In this document: positions 61,546 through 64,000 of the stretch, one piece after another
How positions within the stretch are numbered: the first letter of the stretch is position 1
How the letters are laid out: each line of letters starts with the position of its first letter
Assembly (NCBI RefSeq): GCF_964340395.1
Contig: NC_135570.1
Span: forward strand, 2,372,501 to 2,436,500
Source of the DNA: Glandiceps talaboti
Taxonomy: Eukaryota > Hemichordata > Enteropneusta > Spengelidae
Direction of reading: 5' to 3'
DNA: 64,000 bases
The notes under the pieces: generated by a model
What the model was told of the DNA's origin: nothing
The model's database searches: none
Seen by the model: the letters and a program-made list of their open reading frames with translations, nothing else
Program-made: the position numbers and the translations under genes

Positions 61546-62704
61546 CAATTCTTTTTTTCTAGTTTCCAAAGTATACTGGACTTTTTACTCACTTTCAAAT
61601 GTCACAATTCTCAAAAAAAAAATAATGAAAATCAGATGAAGGGGTGATTGATTTTTAACATTGGAACTAGTTATGTTGTATAGTTTCAAAGTCTCAGAAA
61701 TATCTTTGAAGTATGATTGTTAATCGGCAACAGTTGATGTGAAGGATTGTCCCCGGTGGGAACGAGGTCAGAAAGCCGAGTGAGTAGCCTCGAGTGGTAA
61801 AAATTACACGCAGGAGAATGAAAGACTGTATTGTGTAGTGAAGTGAATTCACAAAAATAAGAATCGATTATTGAGGTCAGTTCTATTGAAATTAGAGAGG
61901 CCGTGAGCAGCCTTGGTGTAGTGATAGAAGACAATAGACATGCTGGGGGTACCTGACTCAAAATCAAACAATGCAATGCAATGGAGAAGTCTTACTCCCG
62001 GCCGTTCATTATTTTGAACTACAATAGCTTGTTTTTATTTAATCAACAATAGTTTTTTTTAAAGTAACAATAGGGTTTTGTAGAAAATGGTTTTGTATGT
62101 AAAACGTAAAACTTTTTCTCAGGAGACACACGGTAATGTCGTGACTTTTACCACTCTTCAACAAATCTGTCATATTGAAGTAGATGGGTTTGAGTATCAG
62201 ATCATTGTTCGTAGCTGATATAGTAGTTTGTTATGTAATCATCATCCAAGTTAGAACCTTAAGGGTGGTTATCAAATGAGGGTTGGCAAGGGGAGCTGTT
62301 CTGTACAGTTCATGAAGAAAATGAAGTATACTTTACAAATTACACCGATAATAATCCCCCTCTTTATTATTATGCAAAAAATGATTGTACGATTAAATTT
62401 TTGAGAATTTTTTAACCTTTAGGTAAAAAATGTTACTTTTTAACTGATTACATAGAAGTAAATTATTGATTTATGTAGTAGACATTAAATTATGTATTCA
62501 TGACCTTATTTGACGTTTTATGAAAATTAAAAACAGATGATGACAAGATATGAAAATATCACTCACTGGTTGCCATGGTTATAAATATAGAATTGATTCT
62601 GGATACAACAAGTACTCCTAGTATGACAGGACTTGACACAATATAGTCCTATTTTTCATAATTCACTATCTACCCAGACTAACAATTTGTTCAAGCCTAC
62701 AAAT

Positions 62705-62955
62705 CTACATTCAAGCCTCATCGCTGCCAATTGTTTCAGAATGGCTAAAGTCCCTGGATAAGATTTGAACCATGATTGTGCCTCAGTCAACCCAGCTGTA
62801 TAAGTGGGGACCTGATAGGATAGAGGTTGCAATGTGAATGCTTTAATCCTATGTGCTTATAAAGACTGCAATGGATTGTATGCTCCCCAGGGAGTTGAGG
62901 AAGTATAAAGGGCTGTTGTGCCGCTGTAGATCCGTGCCAGGGGTAATAATTGTTA
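62705..62955. repeat. Dispersed repeat family R3, minus-strand copy
   Basis: Reverse-complement match to 52793-53045; see shared GATTGTATGCTCCCC and GGGGACCTGATAGGAT blocks. The two copies form a 10-kb-spaced inverted pair. Confidence 0.7.
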
Positions 62956-63809
62956 GCACTTGCAGCTCTCCAGATTACTTGCACATTCTAAGTACACATT
63001 ATTATCAAACAACACAAAATATTTATAGTAAGGACTACAAGATGCAGAGCATGATGATTTAAAAATTTTATTTGGAATGAAATTTCAATAAAAAATTCTA
63101 AAAATCTTGTCACAGCACATTAAATGTTTCCTAAACACAAAGACAGTGCCAAAGTTTACCAAATAATCACAGTTTTCACTTTTATTATATTAAATTTGGA
63201 AAATCAAAATTTATAAACAGTGTGTTGTATTGAAATAATTGATGACTCATTACGTCTTATTTTTCAACCTTGTAAATATTAGTCATACATTTGATTTGAC
63301 CTTATAAACCATGACATTAAAGTTTACTACCGGTAACCTTGACTTCCAGGTTTATAATAGATTTTACTACTATAAATAACAATTGTAATGACTTCACAAA
63401 ATCTTAATAGATGTTACCCCAGTTCAGGGTTCCCTACTAAAATATAGTGACCTTTGACCTCGACAAAATTGCTCTTTATACATTCTGTGTATCTTTGAAC
63501 CTTTACTGCCTCTTGGAGATCATGCTTGTTTAGCTTCCCTGAAAGAAATTTTTAAAAAAATGGAAAACATACATTATTTAGTTTGCATGAAATCTATGTT
63601 AATCCAAACAAAGAGTTTTTAGGAGACTGGAAAAAGTTCTTTGGTTTGCAGAAAATCTGTTGCAATCCAAAGGTTTTTTTTTACAACTTGCAAACCTGTA
63701 TAAATCATGTAAACAATAGTTACAGCTTAAAATGATGTAGGCTTGGTGTTTCATTCATGGGACATTATGTTTTTGAGACAAAGATAGACATATTTCAACT
63801 CTAGACTAA

Positions 63810-64000
63810 CAATAACAGAGACACAATAAACACAGCAGGATCCTTTGCCCAATCACATTGAACACTGACAAGCATTGCTATTCTTCCAAAGTCCAGTAAA
63901 AACAGGTTTCTAATGAAAACATTACGCATAGACTTGATGATTTTAATGGCTTGAATTGTTTATTTTCTAATAATAAACATTTCAACTTGACTACTACTAC
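63810..64000. repeat. Dispersed repeat family R4, copy 2 (runs off the window)
   Basis: Same-strand match to 54755-54930, sharing CACAGCAGGATCCTT, CCCAATCACATTGAA and AGACTTGATGATTTTAATGG. It includes an extra ATTGCTATTCTTCCAAAG segment absent from copy 1. Confidence 0.8.

Larger units (their letters stand above)
60139..64000 (+). other. Probable intron after coding exon 12; no further exon recognised
   Basis: Contains a 69-bp repeat (61050-61220), a roughly 50-bp repeat (61365-61540), a possible SINE near 61880-61980, R3 copy 2 (62705-62955, minus) and R4 copy 2 (63810-64000). The remaining exons of the calponin-homology gene are likely beyond the window. Confidence 0.55.

Overview
This is a 64-kb window of nuclear DNA from an animal, not a prokaryote. 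Coding sequence is split into short exons with GT..AG introns and polypyrimidine tracts. Most of the window is AT-rich intron and intergenic DNA full of microsatellites, minisatellites and retroelement debris. The gene content (type II membrane sulfotransferase, secreted carboxylesterase, membrane trypsin, secreted selenium glutathione peroxidase, Ty3/gypsy and tRNA-derived SINE remains) fits a marine invertebrate such as a non-vertebrate deuterostome or a spiralian. I cannot name the species from sequence alone.

Layout. 1-4.1 kb: dispersed repeat, a (TATG)n field and a dead LINE tail. 4.11-4.57 kb (minus): first coding exon of a secreted glutathione peroxidase in which an in-frame TGA sits exactly at the selenocysteine position. 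4.8-8.4 kb: a (CCGT)n-linked 151-bp tandem array, then a broken Ty3/gypsy element whose middle is inverted. 9.48-12.6 kb (plus): a two-exon galactose-3-O-sulfotransferase-like gene. 14.0-23.6 kb (plus): a nine-exon carboxylesterase of 616 residues with a complete Ser/Glu/His triad. 25.4-30.7 kb (minus): a seven-exon type II transmembrane serine protease of 440 residues with His/Asp/Ser intact. The esterase and protease are convergent. 30.7-34.4 kb: gene-poor, with repeats. 34.6-39.2 kb (plus): TMA16, a ribosome-biogenesis factor, 188 residues in five exons, with the ATG alone in exon 1. 40.2 kb to at least 60.1 kb (plus): a gene with a 5'-UTR exon and at least twelve coding exons for a tandem calponin-homology protein; it probably continues past the window.

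The genes do not form an evident pathway; they are ordinary neighbours in a metazoan genome. The most unusual recurring signal is tandem duplication of sequence that includes splice sites. In the calponin-homology gene, the exon-2 donor lies in a 45-bp duplication that would add 15 residues in frame, and the exon-5 acceptor is duplicated 41 bp upstream, where the upstream copy leads to a stop. In TMA16 and the esterase, donors run straight into tandem repeats containing further donor-like motifs. Several foldback (MITE-like) elements and dispersed repeat pairs can be matched within the window itself.

Exon coordinates were read by eye from reading-frame continuity and splice consensus. No transcript data or searches were available.
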